This document shows positions 5,161 to 7,723 of a stretch of DNA of 7,723 nucleotides, piece after piece. Both the position numbers and the translations under genes were made by a program. The DNA comes from DATKZB01 sp035528235. Lineage in GTDB: Bacteria > Planctomycetota > Phycisphaerae > FEN-1346. Position 1 is the stretch's first letter. Every line of letters starts with the position of its first letter. The stretch is from assembly GCA_035528235.1 (NCBI GenBank), contig DATKZB010000040.1:1-7723 (forward strand). The letters run 5' to 3'. The notes beneath the pieces were generated by a model. That model saw only the letters and a program-made list of their open reading frames with translations, made no database searches and was not told the origin of the DNA.

Positions 5161-7646
5161 GCGGGTGCCTGCCTGGGCTCGCGGAGGCGCTTGCCTCGGC
5201 CGTGGATCTGGACGCGGCCGACGCTGGCGGACCGTTCGCGCTGACCGCGGCGGGCGAGCCGCTCGACGACTACGCCGACACGTTCGACGGCGCCTGGGCG
5301 ATGCCACTGCTTCCGGACAGCGGTTCCGGCAGCGCCCGGGGCGCCATCCAGTACGTCGGCGACGTCGACGTCATGGCGCTGGTCGCCCCCCTGACGGGCA
5401 CGATGACGGTCGATGGGTCGACGCTGGCGCGGTGGGGGGCGATGCCGTCGGGCGAGGTGTGGGCACACGACGCCTGGGGGAACCTGCTCGGCCACGACGC
5501 CGACCCGGCCGACACCGACGCCTCTTTGAGTTTCGAGGTCGTCGGCGGCCAGACGTACTACGTGACGTTCGGCAGCCTGAACAACGCCACCGGCTCGTAC
5601 AACGTCAGGATCACGACGACGCCGGCGCCCATGCCGGCGCCGAACCCCGGCCGGAACGAGTTCCGGACGGCCGAGGTCCTGGTGCTGGAGCCAGCCGGCC
5701 GCGTGACCATCGACGGCGCCATTGCCGCGCGTGGCACGACGGACGTGTACGGGTTCACGGCGGCGGCCGACGGGACGGTCGAGGCCATCGTGGCGGGCGG
5801 CGGGGGCGGCTTCGACCCGCTGCTGGAGGTGTTCAACGACCGGCGCCGTCGCATGGGCCGCAGCGGCAGTGCCGCGGCCGGCACGGGCGACGCCACGCTC
5901 TCGTTCAACGTTCGGGCCGGTCGGACGTACTATCTTCGCGTCTACGATCGCGGCGGCCAGGCCGGGCCGTACACGGTCACCGTCTGCGGCCACCCCACGG
6001 ACGACATCGGCGACACCTTTGCGGACGCCCGCGCTATCCCGCTCGACGGCGAGACGGGGGCCGGCGCCGCGGCGGGCCGCATCGACTACGTCGGCGACGT
6101 CGACATGATGGTGCTGGCGCCGACGCAGGCGTGGACCCTGCACCTTGAGCAGCGTGGCGGCGGCGAGTTGGCGTTCGCCGGCGCGCTGACGGTCTACGAC
6201 GCCCAGGGCAATGAGTTGGCCGACGACGACGCGGCCGACTCGACCGTCGGCCTCAGCCTGGTGGTGGAGGCCGGCGGGACGTACTACCTGGCCGCGCGGG
6301 GCATGAACGGTGCCACCGGCGGGTACACCATCCGCGTCACGGCCGACGCGCCGCCACCGGCGCCCGATCCGACGCCGGACCCCGGTCCGGTCGTGCCCGG
6401 TGACGGGTACGCGCCCGGGGCGACGGTCCAGGTGCACGTGGTTCAACTGGGCGAGGCCCTGCGGCTGGTCGTGGTCGGGACCGACGCCGCCGACAGCCTG
6501 ACGCTGTGGCAGGCGGCGGGGGGCGTGACGCTCAACGCGTCGTGGGGCGAGTCGACCTTCGTCGGCTCGTTCTCGACCATGGTCATCTACGGGTTTGGCG
6601 GCAACGACACCATCCGCCTGACGCACACGGTAACGGCCGCCGTCGAGGTCTACGGCGGCGACGGCGACGACAGCCTCTTCGAGGCCGGGCCCGGGGCCGC
6701 CACGCTCTACGGCGACGCCGGCGACGACCTGCTCGTGACGGTGGGCGGCGGCGCCGACAGCGTCTGGGGCGGCGACGGGCTGGACAGCATCTGGGCCGAC
6801 GGGGCCGACGTGGTCCTCGACGCCAGCGCCGCCGAGACGGCTGCCACGAGCATCCACCAAATCACCGCGTTCTACCAGCCGACCGGTAACGCGTCGGAGC
6901 ACGTGTCACTGGAGATCGCGGGGCAGGACATCGTTGACCCGGAGGCCGGCACCCGGTATCGCGACTTCTCCACCCGGCCGGTCTTCGTCGACGGGCCCCA
7001 GTTCAACGACGTCCGCCAGGGGTCGCTGGGCGACTGCTACTTTCTGGCGGCCATGGGGTCGCTGGCCGAGAGCGACCCCGGCATCGTCGGCCAGATGGTG
7101 GCCCCGATGGGCGACGGCACCTTCGCCGTCCGGTACTACCGTAGCGGCCAAGCCGTCTACGTCCGCGTCGACGGCCAACTGCCGGGCTCGAGCGTCTCGC
7201 CGCGGTACGCCCGCCTGACCCCCGACGGCGAACTGTGGGTCGCCCTGGCCGAGAAGGCCTACGCCCAGTTCCGGTACGGCCAGAACTCGTACGCGTCGAT
7301 CGAGGGCGGGTGGATGGACGAGGTGTACCAGCAGGTCACGGGCTCGTGGACAACGCGGCTGTCGCCCGGTGCCGGCAACATCGCGTCGGCACTGGCCGAC
7401 CACCTGGCGGCCGGCCATGCCGTGACGGTCGGGACGACGAACAGCCCGTCGAGCCCGCTCGTCGGTCTGCACGCCTACATGGTCAAGTCGGTCGAGACCG
7501 ACGGCGGCCAGACGTACGTGACGGTCTACAACCCCTGGGGCATCGACGGGGCCGCCTACGACAGCAGTCCGTACGACGGGCTGATCCGGCTGACGCTGGC
7601 CCAGTTCCGGCAGGACTTCTCGGCGGCGGTTGTCTCGATGGCCTGA
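5100..7646 (+). CDS. Multidomain surface protein: LEPR-XLL-like start, three PPC-like domains, RTX-like repeats, calpain-type cysteine protease
   Basis: This 848-residue protein starts at ATG 5100, six bases after GGGGAGG (5087-5093). A longer frame from TTG 4986 lacks such a site. FENLESRILLSG (11-22) resembles the LEPR-XLL motif at the start of many large planctomycete surface proteins. Three PPC-like beta domains follow at about 55-175, 183-297 and 300-416, each with D/G-rich strands and a TYY[VL] near its end. A Pro/Asp linker spans 417-435. RTX-like repeats (about 497-566: YGGDGDDSLF, YGDAGDDLLV, WGGDGLDSIW) should bind calcium. Residues 628-846 match the calpain (C2) protease fold: QGSLGDCYFLAA with Cys646 and Gln640, WVALAEKAYAQ (713-723), LHAYMV with His791, and YNPWG with Asn811. 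The usual Trp after the catalytic Cys is Tyr647. Expected role: extracellular or surface proteolysis, possibly calcium-dependent. No typical signal peptide is visible. The substrate is unknown. Confidence 0.9.
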   Translation: MGSERGLLPSFENLESRILLSGCLPGLAEALASAVDLDAADAGGPFALTAAGEPLDDYADTFDGAWAMPLLPDSGSGSARGAIQYVGDVDVMALVAPLTGTMTVDGSTLARWGAMPSGEVWAHDAWGNLLGHDADPADTDASLSFEVVGGQTYYVTFGSLNNATGSYNVRITTTPAPMPAPNPGRNEFRTAEVLVLEPAGRVTIDGAIAARGTTDVYGFTAAADGTVEAIVAGGGGGFDPLLEVFNDRRRRMGRSGSAAAGTGDATLSFNVRAGRTYYLRVYDRGGQAGPYTVTVCGHPTDDIGDTFADARAIPLDGETGAGAAAGRIDYVGDVDMMVLAPTQAWTLHLEQRGGGELAFAGALTVYDAQGNELADDDAADSTVGLSLVVEAGGTYYLAARGMNGATGGYTIRVTADAPPPAPDPTPDPGPVVPGDGYAPGATVQVHVVQLGEALRLVVVGTDAADSLTLWQAAGGVTLNASWGESTFVGSFSTMVIYGFGGNDTIRLTHTVTAAVEVYGGDGDDSLFEAGPGAATLYGDAGDDLLVTVGGGADSVWGGDGLDSIWADGADVVLDASAAETAATSIHQITAFYQPTGNASEHVSLEIAGQDIVDPEAGTRYRDFSTRPVFVDGPQFNDVRQGSLGDCYFLAAMGSLAESDPGIVGQMVAPMGDGTFAVRYYRSGQAVYVRVDGQLPGSSVSPRYARLTPDGELWVALAEKAYAQFRYGQNSYASIEGGWMDEVYQQVTGSWTTRLSPGAGNIASALADHLAAGHAVTVGTTNSPSSPLVGLHAYMVKSVETDGGQTYVTVYNPWGIDGAAYDSSPYDGLIRLTLAQFRQDFSAAVVSMA
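6588..6797 (+). repeat. RTX-like calcium-binding nonapeptide repeats (coding)
   Basis: This segment of the protease gene encodes four to five imperfect G-G-x-G-x-D-x-U-x units: YGFGGNDTIRL, YGGDGDDSLFE, YGDAGDDLLVT and WGGDGLDSIWA, with a degenerate GGGADSV before the last. Such arrays form a parallel beta-roll when calcium is bound. The array lies directly before the protease domain. Confidence 0.75.
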
Positions 7647-7684
7647 CGGGGCAGGACAAGAGCGTCTTGAGATTGGGTCTTTGG

Positions 7685-7708
7685 GCGGTGGGTCCCCGCA
7701 CCCACCGC
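7685..7708. repeat. 9-bp hairpin after the large protease gene
   Basis: GCGGTGGGT (7685-7693) and ACCCACCGC (7700-7708) flank the loop CCCCGC, 38 bp after the protease stop. TTGAGATTGGGTCTTTGGG precedes it and no T-run follows, so rho-independent termination is not typical. It shares the GGTGGGT/ACCCACC core with 1984-2004. The remaining bases to 7723 show nothing recognisable. Confidence 0.6.
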
Positions 7709-7723
7709 GCCAACTCGACATCT

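Noticed and set aside
5121..6902. 593-codon minus-strand ORF opposite the protease gene
   Set aside because: It is a high-GC antisense shadow rich in Arg, Val, Ala and Gly with no recognisable domain, while the plus strand has clear domains.

Overview
The window is GC-rich bacterial DNA (by eye about two thirds G+C), most likely from a planctomycete. The evidence is a large surface-type protein with an N-terminal LEPR-XLL-like motif (FENLESRILLSG), a Tat-exported Gfo/Idh/MocA oxidoreductase, and a small membrane protein with a C-terminus like the H-X9-DG prepilin-type domains common in that phylum. The assignment rests on gene content; no marker gene was compared.

Layout. Bases 1-660 are the 3' end of an unidentified, probably extracytoplasmic beta-rich protein. 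A Tat-signal Gfo/Idh/MocA oxidoreductase follows 20 bp later (681-1883) and is probably co-transcribed with it. After a 155-bp gap with two strong hairpins comes a SIS-fold protein (2039-2932), whose 3' end faces a convergent minus-strand unit. Between the two lies a compact inverted-repeat element (2989-3120) with TA on both sides and two internal hairpins that are reverse complements of each other, so it looks like a MITE. The minus-strand unit reads, in transcription order: promoter (3821-3794), tRNA-Arg with anticodon ACG (3780-3704), a 13-bp hairpin followed by a U-rich stretch (3695-3668), then tadA (ending at 3138). TadA is the enzyme that converts A34 of exactly this tRNA to inosine, so enzyme and substrate are adjacent. 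tadA appears to begin at a CTG codon with a good Shine-Dalgarno sequence.

Rightward from 4012 there is a two-TM DUF4190-like protein, a 323-bp gap with few recognisable signals, and a large gene (5100-7646) for an 848-residue protein. That protein has an LEPR-XLL-like start, three pre-peptidase C-terminal (PPC)-like domains, a Pro/Asp linker, RTX-like calcium-binding repeats and a C-terminal calpain-family (C2) cysteine protease domain with its Cys, His and Asn all visible. This is the most striking protein in the window.

The Gfo/Idh/MocA enzyme and the SIS protein both suggest sugar metabolism, but no substrate can be read from sequence. Gene 3' ends and several intergenic gaps carry short GC-rich palindromes of two recurring types (CGGCTYGC/GCRAGCCG and GGTGGGT/ACCCACC), which look like a dispersed intergenic repeat family. 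No CRISPR array, phage gene or transposase gene was seen.
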